35,186 bases of DNA from Comamonadaceae bacterium (lineage in GTDB: Bacteria; Pseudomonadota; Gammaproteobacteria; Burkholderiales; Burkholderiaceae_C), in NCBI GenBank assembly GCA_013297985.1, contig JAAFIY010000028.1, positions 1 to 35,186 of the forward strand, in the 5' to 3' direction. Position numbers and translations under genes: made by a program. How positions within the stretch are numbered: position 1 is the stretch's first letter; the number at the start of each line of letters is the position of its first letter. Under the pieces are notes generated by a model, which did no database searches, had not been told where the DNA came from, and worked only from the letters and a program-made list of their open reading frames with translations. Below are positions 1 to 9,281 of the stretch, in pieces.

Positions 1-3000
1 GGTGTGGCGCACGTCCACGATGTCGCCGTTCAACACGGTGCCGTTGGCATTGGTGAAGCTGCCGACTGCGTTGCCACGGGTGATGCGGTATTCGCTGCCC
101 ACACCGGTGATGCTGATGGCCGCGCCGGTGGTCAGGCCCGCTACGGTGAAGCTGGCGGTTTGCGCGGAGCCCTGGGCTGCGCCGGTCAGGGGCGTGAAGC
201 TGAAGGTGTCTGGCGTGGCGTCATTGCCGCTAAAGCTGGCCGCGACGGTGCAGTCGGCCGTCACCGCGCTGGTGGTGAAGGTGGTGCCGCTCAAAGTGCC
301 ACCGCAATGGCTGCCACCCGCGGCCATGTCGGCGGCGTAGCCGAGGTTGGCGCTGACGGTGAAGCTGGGCGTGGCGTTGTAGGCCACCACCTGCGCCCCG
401 CTGGGGCTGATGCTGCCATTGGCCCCGGCAACGCTGGCGGTAACCGTGTAGCCGCGCCCTGCGCCGCAGGTGGGCGATGCGGTGCCACCGTTGGGGCCGT
501 TGCAAGTCCAGGTGTAGGCGCTGGCGGTGCTGGCAAAGCCTGTGACCGTGCCTGGGCTGCACAGGTCGGCGCTGGGGGGCGGCGCCGCAAACGGCGAACT
601 GCTGGCGTGGGCGCTGCCGCAGGCGCCCGAAATGGGCGGAAAAGCATCAAAAGAAGAAAAAGACTGTCCGCTGCGCACGAGCCGAACCCAGTAGGCATTG
701 GTCTTGCGAACGGCGATGGCGCTGCCGTCGTTGAAATAGACGATCCACGCGCTGGCCGGGTTGAGCACAGAGGACGAGGAAGTCCAATGCGGCCCAGATA
801 AACCCGTGGGCGTATTCGGGAAAGCGGTGGTGTCAATTGCGGGCGCGGTCGTGCTGTCGATCTTGATCAGGCTTTCCAACTCTTTGACATTGGGCAGCCG
901 CCAGTCGCTAAAGCCCAAGTGGTTGGCTGCGTTGCGGGCCGTGACTTCGGCCAGGGCTTGTGCCCAGGTGTAGATGGTCGGCGTACCCGCGCAGGTGCTG
1001 CCACTAAGGCCCCGCACGCAGCGGTCCCACACCAGGTCGGTGCCGCTTTGAGTGACGGTGCCGTTGGCATTGGGAGTAAAAGTAAAGGCGGGCTGTCCGC
1101 CGCGCACAAGCCGAACCCAGTTGGTATTGGCCCCGTCAAAGGCGTTGGCGTCGCCGTCGAAGAAATCGACGACCCACGCGAGGGCCGGGAGGGGCGCGTA
1201 TGAGTCAGATGTCAAATAGCTGCTGGTCTGGGTAGATGGGAAATAGCTGGCGTCAATCGTCGGGGCGGCTGTGGCACCCATGTGCACGATGCCAAACAAC
1301 TCACGCCGGTTGGGCAAGCGCCAATCCGTGAAGCCGCAGCGGCTGTTGGTGTTGTGGCCCGCATCGGGGTAGTTGGCTTCGGTGGCGGTGTTCCAGGTGG
1401 CCTGCTGGCTTTGCAAGCTCCACACCGCGCCAGTGACGTTGTCGCGGGTGCAGGCCCAGTCGGTGGCGGGGGTGCCGCTGGGGGTGTCGGTTGTGTTGGC
1501 CACCAGGGTGCCGGTGCATTGATTGGGGCCAGTGGTGGTGCCTTCATCTGCGCCGTTCCAGCAGATGCGGGTGAAGTCAAACCCCGCAGCACCGCCGCCT
1601 GTTTTGGTGAACTGCCCGGCTGCAAAGGCGGCGTCGCGCCCATAGCGGGCGTCTTGGTGGGGGCGCGTGCTGGTGTTGCTGGCCGTGATGTCGCTACACA
1701 CCACCGCAGCGTTCGATGCGTCATAGCAACTGGTTTGGCCGGTGTCGTTCAGCCCCGGCGCGGTGGCGGGTGCGGTGGTGGTGATGAAACTGGTGCTAAA
1801 GCTGCCAATGGTCAGCCGGGTGTTGGTGCCCGTGTTGGGGCTGGCGCTGGCGGTGTGGCGCATCACCACGGTGTTGCCGTTGCTGACGGTGCCTGCGCTG
1901 CTGGTGAAGCTGCCGCCGTTGATTGAGTATTGGCCACCGTCGGAGATGCTGATGGGCGTGGCTCCACCCAGGCCCTGCACGGTGATGGAGTTAGAAGTGA
2001 GCACCGCGCCCAGGCCAGAGCTGAAGCTGCCCGTGCCGCCCGCAAAGCTGAAGCCGTCGGGCAGGTTGTCCACAAACGTGGCGGCGACGCTGCAGTCGGC
2101 GGTGATGGTGCCGGTGGTGTAGCTGCTGCCGCTCAAACTGCCGCTGCAACCGCTGGCGCTGGCACCAAAGCCGCTGTTGGCCGTGACAGCCACGCTGGCC
2201 GTGGCACCGTGGGCCACCACCTGGCTGCTGGGGCTGACGCTACCCCCTGCGCCAGCGCTGGCGCTAACGGTGTAGCCGCGCCCGGCGGTGCAGACGGGTG
2301 ACGCGCCCGCACCGTTCAGGCCGTTGCAAGTCCAGGTGAAGTTGCTGGCGCTTTCGGTGACCGTGCTGGCCGTGCCCAATCTGCACAAGTTCACGCTGGG
2401 GGCGGTGGTTACCGGCGGGCTGCTGACGGCAGCGCTGCCGCAGGCACCCGGTGGATAAAGGTTCACCTCGCGCACGAGCCGGACGGCAGAGAGCTCTAAA
2501 GCATCAAAGCCCGAGCCACCTGCATTGAAATTGAGGTAAGAAAAGGCAGGCTTCTCGACGGAACTGGTGCTGCCACCCACGGTAAAGGCAGCGGATATCC
2601 GCAGCGGTAGGGTGGTGGAAGTCCAACTGGTTTCCGAATTCGGGAAGGCGTTGGCGTCAACCCAGGGATACGGTTGATCTATCTTGACTAAGCTCTCCAG
2701 TTCTTTGACGTTGGGCAATCGCCAGTTGTTAAAGCCCAGGTGGCCGGACGCGTTGCGCTGTTGGACCGTGTCCAGAGCTTGCAACCAACCGTGTCTTTCC
2801 GAAGTACCGTCGCACCCCACACCGCTTCGGCCCAGCACGCAGCGATCCCACACCAAGCCAGTGCCACTTTGGGTGACGGTGCCGTTGGTGTTGACAGAAA
2901 AAACAAACTCGGACGGGGGGCTGCTTACCAGTCGAACGAGGAAGGGGCTACCAAAGAAGGTGTCGCTGGACTTGTCCCAGAGAAATTGACTACCGTCACT

Positions 3001-3585
3001 GAACCTGACCAACCACGCGGAGAGCCCGTTGGCCACAGAGGTGTCAGCTGTCCAATAGTCATTGGGGCTGGTGAGCGGGAAATAGCTGGCGTCAATCGTC
3101 GGCGCGGCTGTGGCACCCATGTGCACGATGCCAAACAACTCACGCCGGTTGGGCAAGCGCCAGTCATTCAAGCCGCAGCGGGTGTTGGCGTTGTCATTGG
3201 CGTTGGCGGCAACTGCGGCGGCCCAGGTCATAGGGCCCTGGCTTTGCAAGCTCCACACCGCCCCCGTGACGTTGTCGCGGGTGCAGGCCCAGTCGGTAGC
3301 TGGGGTGGTGCTGGGGTTGCCGCCAGTGTTGGCCACCAGGGGGCCGTTGCATTGATTGGGGCCAGTGGTGGTGCCTTCGGGCGAGCCGTTCCAGCAAATG
3401 CGGGTGAAATCAAACCCCGCTGCGCCGCCGCCTGCTTTGGTGAGTAGCGACATAACGGCCAGGTTGTCGCGCCCGGTGTTGCCGTCTTGGTAAATTCTGC
3501 CGGAGGTGACCTGCCCACAAACGTCTGCCGCATAGCCGTCCGAGCGTGCGCTGTTGCACTGGGTCTGCCCGGTGTCGTTCAGTAC
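1..3585 (-). repeat. Two tandem module-coding repeats of about 1.83 kb
   Basis: Module 1 (about 3585-1756) and module 2 (about 1755 to the edge) of the giant protein gene are related at DNA level. The best-conserved blocks, 1252-1320 against 3088-3158 and 1409-1440 against 3237-3270, are nearly identical, while intervening parts have diverged. The spacing between matching motifs is about 1830 bases. This is a substrate for homologous recombination and could change module number. Confidence 0.8.
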
Positions 3586-3666
3586 CTGGGCTTGGGCAGG
3601 CAAAGCGCACCACCCCAAGCAAACCAGCAGCAGCGCGGCACGAACGGGGGCAAGCAAGTTTTTCAT
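1..3666 (-). CDS. Giant modular exported protein with repeated DUF1566 (Lcl-type) domains, C-terminus beyond window
   Basis: One frame stays open from an ATG at 3666 to the window edge (at least 1222 codons), so the C-terminus and any anchor are unseen. Residues 1-26 form a classical Sec signal peptide (MKNLL, hydrophobic core, cleavage after ALPAQA). Two modules of about 610 residues follow, starting near residues 28 and 638. Each has two DUF1566/Lcl_C-type domains marked by DWRLPNRRELFG (about 168 and 781) and WRLPNVKELESL (about 313 and 921), a Cys-containing linker, a glycine/serine-rich beta repeat beginning GYTV (464 and 1072), and a beta module ending in VRHT. Such proteins are usually surface or secreted in Gammaproteobacteria and Betaproteobacteria, often with an IPTL-CTERM or similar anchor. 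Function unknown; an adhesin or matrix role is inference. No strong Shine-Dalgarno is visible; the start is set by the signal peptide. Confidence 0.85.
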   Translation of the reverse strand, partial: MKNLLAPVRAALLLVCLGWCALPAQAQVLNDTGQTQCNSARSDGYAADVCGQVTSGRIYQDGNTGRDNLAVMSLLTKAGGGAAGFDFTRICWNGSPEGTTTGPNQCNGPLVANTGGNPSTTPATDWACTRDNVTGAVWSLQSQGPMTWAAAVAANANDNANTRCGLNDWRLPNRRELFGIVHMGATAAPTIDASYFPLTSPNDYWTADTSVANGLSAWLVRFSDGSQFLWDKSSDTFFGSPFLVRLVSSPPSEFVFSVNTNGTVTQSGTGLVWDRCVLGRSGVGCDGTSERHGWLQALDTVQQRNASGHLGFNNWRLPNVKELESLVKIDQPYPWVDANAFPNSETSWTSTTLPLRISAAFTVGGSTSSVEKPAFSYLNFNAGGSGFDALELSAVRLVREVNLYPPGACGSAAVSSPPVTTAPSVNLCRLGTASTVTESASNFTWTCNGLNGAGASPVCTAGRGYTVSASAGAGGSVSPSSQVVAHGATASVAVTANSGFGASASGCSGSLSGSSYTTGTITADCSVAATFVDNLPDGFSFAGGTGSFSSGLGAVLTSNSITVQGLGGATPISISDGGQYSINGGSFTSSAGTVSNGNTVVMRHTASASPNTGTNTRLTIGSFSTSFITTTAPATAPGLNDTGQTSCYDASNAAVVCSDITASNTSTRPHQDARYGRDAAFAAGQFTKTGGGAAGFDFTRICWNGADEGTTTGPNQCTGTLVANTTDTPSGTPATDWACTRDNVTGAVWSLQSQQATWNTATEANYPDAGHNTNSRCGFTDWRLPNRRELFGIVHMGATAAPTIDASYFPSTQTSSYLTSDSYAPLPALAWVVDFFDGDANAFDGANTNWVRLVRGGQPAFTFTPNANGTVTQSGTDLVWDRCVRGLSGSTCAGTPTIYTWAQALAEVTARNAANHLGFSDWRLPNVKELESLIKIDSTTAPAIDTTAFPNTPTGLSGPHWTSSSSVLNPASAWIVYFNDGSAIAVRKTNAYWVRLVRSGQSFSSFDAFPPISGACGSAHASSSPFAAPPPSADLCSPGTVTGFASTASAYTWTCNGPNGGTASPTCGAGRGYTVTASVAGANGSISPSGAQVVAYNATPSFTVSANLGYAADMAAGGSHCGGTLSGTTFTTSAVTADCTVAASFSGNDATPDTFSFTPLTGAAQGSAQTASFTVAGLTTGAAISITGVGSEYRITRGNAVGSFTNANGTVLNGDIVDVRHT

Positions 3667-3889
3667 GGGGGCGCATTCGGCGGTAGACCACACACCCCAG
3701 CCAAGCCCACCCCAAGCGCACCGCAGCGCAAGGCAGCAAGCAAAGTGGCCAAGAGGCCAAGAGGAATCAAGCCAGTGTAGGGGGCTGACCCTGTGGCAGC
3801 AAGGCGTGGCGCGCTTCGGCGCTGCGCTTCGGAGCCGCGCTGTCAGCCCGCCAAGCCAGCTGCTAAGCCCGCCGCAGCAGTGCGCTGCC
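3667..3889. other. Gap between uup and the giant protein gene
   Basis: A 223-base gap between two minus-strand genes. It should carry the promoter of the giant protein gene, but I could not identify convincing -35/-10 boxes. It contains a direct repeat of GCGCTTCGG at 3811-3819 and 3824-3832 in a GC-rich stretch that could fold, placed shortly after the uup stop. Nothing else recognised. Confidence 0.3.
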
Positions 3890-5797
3890 CTAAGCCAGCG
3901 CCTGCAAGGCCTGCAGCCGCTCCATGGCGGCAAACCATTCTTCTTCAGCCTGGGCTTGGCGCGCATGCAATTGGGCGGCGCGGGCGGGGTCGCGGGTGTA
4001 CAGGTCGGCGTCGGCCAGGTCGGCTTGGATTTGCGCTTGCTCGGCTTCTAGTGCGGCCACTTGCGCGGGCAGCTCGGCCAGTTCGCGTTGCTCTTTGTAG
4101 CTAAGCTTCTTTTTTTGTAGCGCCTTAGGCTCTAAAACAGGGCGCTGCAGGCCGATTGGGCTTGAATATTCAGCGCCCCGCGCTGCGGCAGCGGCGGACG
4201 TGGCCCGCAGCGCCCGGCCGCGTTCGGCCTGCACCAACCAGTCAGTCACGCCGCCTTCGTATTCGCGCCAGGTGCCGGGCTGCTGGCCGGGCTCGTCGCC
4301 TTCGTAGGCGATGACGCTGGTGACCACGGCGTCCATAAAGGCGCGGTCGTGGCTGACCAAAAACACGGTGCCGTCGTAGTCAGCCAGCAGGCCCTCCAAC
4401 AACTCCAGGGTGTCGATGTCCAAGTCATTGGTGGGCTCGTCCAGCACCAGCACGTTGGCGGGGCGGGCAAACAGGCGCGCCAGCAGCAGGCGGTTGCGCT
4501 CGCCGCCAGATAGGCTTTTGATGGGCGAGGCGGCACGCTCGGGCGCAAACAAAAAGTCGTTCAGGTAACTTTTAACGTGTTGGCGGCGGGCGCCAATTTC
4601 GATCCATTCGCTGCCGGGGCTGATGAAGTCTTCTAGCGTGGCTTCGGGGTTGAGCGCGGTGCGCATCTGATCAAAGTAAGCCACGCTTTGCTGGGTGCCG
4701 CGCCGCACCACGCCGCTGTCGGGTTCCAAGTCGCCCAAGATCATTTTGAGCAGCGTGGTTTTGCCCGCGCCGTTAGGCCCAATCAGGCCGAGCTTGTCGC
4801 CGCGCAGCACGGTGGCGTTAAAGCCTTGCACGATGGGCTTGCTGCCAAAGGCCTTGCCCACGCCTTCTAGTTGCGCCACCAGCTTGCCGCTGGGCACGCC
4901 GCTGTCCACATCCAGTCGCACGCGGCCCACCACGTCGCGACGGGCGGCGCGGCGCTCGCGCAGATTTTCCAGCCGGCCAATGCGGGCCACGGCGCGGGTG
5001 CGGCGCGCCTCCACGCCTTTGCGAATCCAAATCTCTTCTTGCGCCAGCACTTTGTCAGCGCGGGCGTTCAACACCGCTTCTTGCGCCAGTTGCTCAGCCT
5101 TCAGGCCCTGGTAGGCGGTGAAGTTGCCGGGGTAGCTCCACAGGCGGCCCCGGTCCAACTCCACGATGCGGGTGGCCACGGCGTCTAGAAAGGCGCGGTC
5201 GTGCGTCACCAGCACCACTGCGCCGCGAAAATCAATCAACAGGCCTTCTAGCCAGCCGATGGCGGTTAAATCAAGGTGGTTGGTGGGCTCGTCTAGCAGC
5301 AGCACATCGGGGCGCGTGACCAGGGCGCGCGCCAGGGCCACGCGCTTGGCGGTGCCGCCCGACAAGGTGCTCACCACGGCTTGTGGGTCAAGCCGCAGGC
5401 GTTGCAAGGTTTCATCCACCCGCTGCTGCCAGGTCCAGCCGTCTTGGGCCTCAATTTGGCTTTGCAGCGCGGCCAAGTCGCCGTGGCCGCTGGTGTATTC
5501 GTCCATTAGCGCCCGCACGGCGGCCAGGCCCTCGGCCACGGCGTCAAAGATGGTGGAGTCAGCCGCCAAATCGGGCTCTTGCGGCACAAAGGCCCATCGC
5601 AGCCCGGTTTGGCGCTGCAGCACGCCGTCGTCCAATTGGTCAATGCCGCCCAGCACCTTGAGCAAGCTGGATTTGCCCGCGCCGTTGCGGCCAATCAGGC
5701 CCACCCTTTCGCCCACCTCCAACGCAAAATTGGCGCGATCGAGCAAGGGCCAATGGCCATAGGCCAGTTGGGCGTCAGACAGTGTGATGAGGGCCAT
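3890..5797 (-). CDS. uup: ABC-F family ATPase Uup
   Basis: 635-residue soluble protein with two ABC ATPase domains and no membrane segments. Domain 1 has Walker A GRNGAGKS (about 36-43), signature LSGGTAKR and Walker B VLLLDEPTNHLD. Domain 2 has GPNGAGKT, LSGGERNR and VLVLDEPTNDLD. The two are joined by the charged ABC-F linker. The C-terminal 80 residues (KKKLSYKEQRELAELP then an Ala/Glu/Gln-rich coiled coil) are the Uup-type C-terminal DNA-binding domain, which separates it from EttA. Uup is linked in E. coli to precise transposon excision and ribosome or branched-DNA metabolism. The ATG at 5797 starts the conserved MALITL segment; an upstream in-frame start at 5833 would add 12 non-conserved residues. 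Divergent from the gene at 5881. Confidence 0.93.
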   Translation of the reverse strand: MALITLSDAQLAYGHWPLLDRANFALEVGERVGLIGRNGAGKSSLLKVLGGIDQLDDGVLQRQTGLRWAFVPQEPDLAADSTIFDAVAEGLAAVRALMDEYTSGHGDLAALQSQIEAQDGWTWQQRVDETLQRLRLDPQAVVSTLSGGTAKRVALARALVTRPDVLLLDEPTNHLDLTAIGWLEGLLIDFRGAVVLVTHDRAFLDAVATRIVELDRGRLWSYPGNFTAYQGLKAEQLAQEAVLNARADKVLAQEEIWIRKGVEARRTRAVARIGRLENLRERRAARRDVVGRVRLDVDSGVPSGKLVAQLEGVGKAFGSKPIVQGFNATVLRGDKLGLIGPNGAGKTTLLKMILGDLEPDSGVVRRGTQQSVAYFDQMRTALNPEATLEDFISPGSEWIEIGARRQHVKSYLNDFLFAPERAASPIKSLSGGERNRLLLARLFARPANVLVLDEPTNDLDIDTLELLEGLLADYDGTVFLVSHDRAFMDAVVTSVIAYEGDEPGQQPGTWREYEGGVTDWLVQAERGRALRATSAAAAARGAEYSSPIGLQRPVLEPKALQKKKLSYKEQRELAELPAQVAALEAEQAQIQADLADADLYTRDPARAAQLHARQAQAEEEWFAAMERLQALQALA

Positions 5798-5880
5798 TGA
5801 AACCAGTGCATTGCGCTGCCGATGGCCACGCAAAGTCGTGAAAGAATCAGGGATTCAAACACACAAAAAAGGAGCTCCCC

Positions 5881-6294
5881 ATGACGCATCCCAGCGCCTT
5901 CAACCCGGGTCGTCGGTACATCGCGCGCGGCGCAGCAGCGCTGGCCTTGGCCGGGCTTGTGGGCTTTAGCCTGCCCGCCCACGCGCAGACATTTACCAAC
6001 AGCCAGTTGGCGGGCACCTACACCATCACCAACGGCGTTAACAACGACGGCAGCAAATACGACGGCAAGGTGCGCCTAACGCCCGACGCATCTGGCGGCG
6101 TCACCGTGCGCTGGGACGACAACAGCATTGGCGTGGGCATGATCGAAGGCAACCGGCTGTTTATCGGCATGACCTTTGAGCGGCGATCGGTGGTCATGGC
6201 CATGACCTTTTCCCCCGACGGCCGCACCGCCACCGGTCGCTGGATCTTGCGCACCGAAGCCGGCGTGGGCGTCGAAGAGTGGCGTAAAGACTAA
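5881..6294 (+). CDS. Small exported protein of unknown function
   Basis: 137 residues. An N-terminal signal peptide with a twin Arg (GRRY), an Ala/Leu core and a likely cleavage after LPAHA leaves a mature protein of about 100 residues. The mature part alternates short polar and hydrophobic stretches (AGTYTITNGVNNDGSKYDG, VTVRWDDNSIGVGMIEGN), suggesting a small beta-barrel or sandwich in the periplasm. A strong Shine-Dalgarno (AAAAAAGGAG) sits 7-8 bases before the ATG. Transcribed divergently from uup and convergent to the nucleotidase gene. I do not recognise the family. Confidence 0.82.
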   Translation: MTHPSAFNPGRRYIARGAAALALAGLVGFSLPAHAQTFTNSQLAGTYTITNGVNNDGSKYDGKVRLTPDASGGVTVRWDDNSIGVGMIEGNRLFIGMTFERRSVVMAMTFSPDGRTATGRWILRTEAGVGVEEWRKD

Positions 6295-6322
6295 GGCCTG
6301 CTAGCCTGCCGGTTGAGTCGCC

Positions 6323-6380
6323 CCCAGGGCCTAGGCCTTGGGTTGCCGCTGGCCCCAACACTTCAGACGGTGTGGGGGCC
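6323..6380. terminator. Possible bidirectional terminator structures between convergent genes
   Basis: Between two convergent genes lie a 20-base near-palindrome (6323-6342, centred on GGCCTAGGCC) and an 11-bp stem with one mismatch (GGCCCCAACAC at 6351-6361, GTGTGGGGGCC at 6370-6380). Neither is followed by a T tract on either strand, so intrinsic termination is only suggested by position and folding. Confidence 0.35.
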
Positions 6381-6391
6381 GAGTTACAAGC

Positions 6392-8284
6392 TCAGGGCGT
6401 GTCTATGAACTGCTGCGTGCTGTATTCCGACACCGGCAAGCGGCTGATCGGGCTGCGGGCGCGCACATAGTCCAAGAAGGGCTCGGCGTAGTCCAAGAAG
6501 GTGTCTTCGCGGCGCGGGCCGGTGATGCCACGCAGGGTGGCGTAGCCGTCACCGCCATCGGCCAAGAAGTTGTTGGTGATCAGGCGGTAGTTGGCCGTGG
6601 CGTTGATGGGGCCCCACACACCGGCAGCGCTTTTGATTTCCAGGTTGCGAATGCGCTGGTTGGCGCTCTGGTTCAAGTCCACGTTAAAGCGCAGGCTGGC
6701 AGCGTACGGATAGGCCCCGGTGTTACCCGAACCGGCCAACACAAAGCTGATGCCGTCTTCCAACGCCTGCTTGACTTCTGCACCCGTCATCGTCAAACGC
6801 ACCAGCGTGTTCTTGAACGGCAGCACGGTGTAGACCCGGCCTACGGTGATGTCGCCCGCAGCCACATCCACCCGCACGCCACCGGCGTTTTGCAAGCTGA
6901 TGTCGGCACCGCCAAACGCTCGGCCACGTTCCAAGAACACCTGTGCGACCAGTTGCTGAACGTCGCCGCCGTTGGCGTTGACGCGCGCGTCGCGGTTACA
7001 AGCGTCCCCCAAGGCCGAGCGGGTGACGTCGCGACGGGTGCCCGGCACACGGCGCAGGCATAGGTTTTCAGCGGCGCGACCAGCCACGGTGTTACCAAAG
7101 GCGTCTTTGGCGGCCTTGAATGGCGCCAAAGCTGCGGTGGCGGCGACTGACGGCGTGGTGACACGCAGGCTGGGCTCGGCGGCGATGTCAGCTTGCATGG
7201 CCGTCAGATCCGCGCCGGTCACGGCGTTGTTACCACGCCGAATGCTGTCGCCAATCAGAACGTTAGGCTTGCCCGCGCAGGCGGTGACGTCGCCCGATCC
7301 GTCAAACGACACCCGCAGTTCGCCCACCACATAGGAATACTGCCAAGCCTGCACGATGCACACCGGGCGCCCATCGCGGTTGGTGGCGCGGGTGGGATAC
7401 GGGCCTTCAGCCGTCAGGCCATAGTTGCGCAAGCTGTCAGGCCCCAGCAGGGTGTGCGAATCACCGCCCACGATCACATCCACACCCGACAGCCGGGCCG
7501 CCAGGGCGCGGTCATTGGCGTAGGTGTAGTGAGTCATGAGCACGATCTTGTTGATGCCTTGGGCCAGCAGCGCATCAATTTCGCGCTGGGCTGCGGTGGC
7601 TTCGTCTTCAAAGGTGGTGCCGGGGTCGGGGCGTGAGGAGGCTTGCGTTTTGTCAGCAATCGTCAGGCCCACGATGCCAATGCGCTGACCCGAACGGGTG
7701 ACCACCGTGGACGGCCGCACCAGCGGCGTGGGTGTGGTCAGCGGACTGCCCGCACGCGGACGCAAGTTGGCGCTCAACACCGGCGTGCGGCAGGTGCCAG
7801 TGTTCAAGAAATCGATGAACTTCTTAAGGCCCGCGTCGCCGTTGTCAAACTCGTGGTTGCCCAGGGTGAAGGCGTCAAAGCACACCGTGTTCATCATGGT
7901 GGCGTCTGAGCGGCCTTCGTCCAAGGTGTAGTACAGGTCGCCGGTGATGGCGTCACCCGCGTGCAGCTTCAGCACATTAGGGCGACCGGCCGACAAGGCC
8001 TCAATGGCCGCCGCGACGCGAGGAAAGCCGCCCAAATCCACGGTGACCGACTCACGGGTGCCCGCCGCGTTACGCAGCGTCAGGTTGGTGGTTTCTGCGT
8101 CCAGCCGTGAATGGTGGTCATTGATGTGCAGGATGGTGACTTCCATCGGCTCGCCGCCGTCACCACCGCCGCAGGCGGCCAGCAGCGCAGTGGCGGCCAG
8201 TGCGACGGCGCCCAGCGCATGCTTAGCGCGCCGAGGTAAACGAGAAAACTGGGTGTCGAAATCAGAGTTGGAGGTGGCGGCCAT
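6392..8284 (-). CDS. Lipoprotein 5'-nucleotidase / bifunctional metallophosphatase
   Basis: 630 residues, usual length for the UshA/5'-nucleotidase family. The signal sequence ends in a lipobox LLAAC (Cys38) followed by GGGDGG, so a membrane-anchored periplasmic lipoprotein is expected. The N-terminal calcineurin-like metallophosphoesterase domain carries the metal ligands: HINDHHSRLD (D-x-H), HAGDAITG, LGNHEFD, MTHYTY and GGDSH. The C-terminal 5'-nucleotidase substrate domain includes NAGGVRVD, the VLPFKNTLV segment and NNFLADGGDGY. Likely reaction: hydrolysis of 5'-nucleotides or related phosphoesters in the periplasm, for phosphate or nucleoside salvage. An AAGAG element precedes the ATG. 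Same strand as the downstream end of hbd, separated by 102 bases. Confidence 0.9.
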   Translation of the reverse strand: MAATSNSDFDTQFSRLPRRAKHALGAVALAATALLAACGGGDGGEPMEVTILHINDHHSRLDAETTNLTLRNAAGTRESVTVDLGGFPRVAAAIEALSAGRPNVLKLHAGDAITGDLYYTLDEGRSDATMMNTVCFDAFTLGNHEFDNGDAGLKKFIDFLNTGTCRTPVLSANLRPRAGSPLTTPTPLVRPSTVVTRSGQRIGIVGLTIADKTQASSRPDPGTTFEDEATAAQREIDALLAQGINKIVLMTHYTYANDRALAARLSGVDVIVGGDSHTLLGPDSLRNYGLTAEGPYPTRATNRDGRPVCIVQAWQYSYVVGELRVSFDGSGDVTACAGKPNVLIGDSIRRGNNAVTGADLTAMQADIAAEPSLRVTTPSVAATAALAPFKAAKDAFGNTVAGRAAENLCLRRVPGTRRDVTRSALGDACNRDARVNANGGDVQQLVAQVFLERGRAFGGADISLQNAGGVRVDVAAGDITVGRVYTVLPFKNTLVRLTMTGAEVKQALEDGISFVLAGSGNTGAYPYAASLRFNVDLNQSANQRIRNLEIKSAAGVWGPINATANYRLITNNFLADGGDGYATLRGITGPRREDTFLDYAEPFLDYVRARSPISRLPVSEYSTQQFIDTP

Positions 8285-8386
8285 GCTGCGCTCTTGGGGT
8301 GGACAGAGACACGCACGTTGCCGCGCCTACATGCCACTTTGATGACAACCCCAAGACGGCGCTGGGCTCTGGCGCTGCCCCCGCCG

Positions 8387-9244
8387 CTACGCGTAGGAAT
8401 ACACCCCCTGCCCCGTTTTGCGCCCCAGGCGGCCCGCCATCACCATTTCTTTGAGCAGCGGGCAGGGGCGGTACTTGCTGTCGCCGTATTCGCGCAAATA
8501 CACCTCCATCACCGCAAGGCACACGTCCAGGCCGATCATGTCGGCCAAGGCCAGCGGGCCAATGGGGTGGTTGCAGCCGAGCTTCATGCCCGCATCAATG
8601 TCTTCGGCAGTGGCCAGGCCTTCGGCCAGCACAAAGAAGGCCTCGTTGATCATGGGCACCAAGATGCGGTTGACCACAAAGCCGGGCGCGTTCTTGACTG
8701 TGACCGGTGTTTTGCCCAGCGCCTGCGCCAGCGCATGCACCGCCGCATGGGTGGCATCGCTGGTTTGCAGCCCGCGGATGATTTCCACCAGCGCCATCAT
8801 CGGCACCGGGTTGAAGAAATGCATGCCGATGAAACGGTCAGCGCGGTTCGTCGCCGCCGCCAGTTGGGTGATGCTGATGGATGAGGTGTTGCTGGCCAGA
8901 ATCACCTCGGGGGCCGATTGGGCGTCAAGCTGCTTCAGGATGCGCAGTTTTAGGTCGAGGTTTTCTGTGGCGGCTTCGACCACGATTTGCGCGGGCGCCA
9001 GCAGCGCATAGTCAGTGCCCGCGCTGATGCGGCCCAACGCGGTGGCGGCAGCGTCTTCGGCCAGCTTGCCTTTTTTTACCAGCCGGTCCAAGCTGGTTTG
9101 CACATTCTTCAGGCCGCGCTGCACCGCTTGTTCTGACACATCCACCATCACGGCCAGCAGGCCCGAAGTGGCGCAGGCTTGTGCAATACCGTTGCCCATG
9201 GTGCCTGCGCCAATGATGCCGACGGTGGTGATCGGGTTGCTCAT
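8387..9244 (-). CDS. hbd: 3-hydroxybutyryl-CoA dehydrogenase
   Basis: 285 residues, the full length of single-function 3-hydroxyacyl-CoA dehydrogenases. The N-terminal Rossmann fold has the NAD(P) motif GIIGAGTMGNGIA (about 9-21). The catalytic segment SNTSSISIT and HFFNPVPMM carries the conserved Ser and His, and the C-terminal domain contains NHPIGPLALADMIGLD and GRKTGQGVYSY. It interconverts acetoacetyl-CoA and 3-hydroxybutyryl-CoA in butyrate or PHB metabolism, or acts in CoA-dependent aromatic degradation (PaaH-like). GGAG lies about 11 bases before the ATG. Divergent from the GMC oxidoreductase gene with only 37 bases between starts. Confidence 0.93.
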   Translation of the reverse strand: MSNPITTVGIIGAGTMGNGIAQACATSGLLAVMVDVSEQAVQRGLKNVQTSLDRLVKKGKLAEDAAATALGRISAGTDYALLAPAQIVVEAATENLDLKLRILKQLDAQSAPEVILASNTSSISITQLAAATNRADRFIGMHFFNPVPMMALVEIIRGLQTSDATHAAVHALAQALGKTPVTVKNAPGFVVNRILVPMINEAFFVLAEGLATAEDIDAGMKLGCNHPIGPLALADMIGLDVCLAVMEVYLREYGDSKYRPCPLLKEMVMAGRLGRKTGQGVYSYA

Positions 9245-9281
9245 GAGTGAAAAGACTCCGGTTGTCGTTGAAACTAGGCGT

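Noticed and set aside
4-801. Long plus-strand open frame of 265 codons opposite the giant protein gene
   Set aside because: The minus-strand frame carries recognisable DUF1566 motifs and a signal peptide and is open throughout; the plus frame is low-complexity Gly/Ala/Val and is a shadow of GC-rich codons.
1-3666. Giant protein as the substrate of the type I secretion system
   Set aside because: It has a clear N-terminal Sec signal peptide, whereas PrtD-type systems export proteins with uncleaved C-terminal signals; it also lies about 15 kb away.
4110-4150. Further copy of the dispersed element in uup
   Set aside because: TTTTTGTAGC and CTCTAAAACAGGGCGC resemble the element, but the order differs and part encodes the conserved KKKLSYKEQ motif, so the match may be chance.
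3890-5797. Annotation as EttA
   Set aside because: The long C-terminal coiled coil after KKKLSYKEQRELAELP is characteristic of Uup and absent from EttA.
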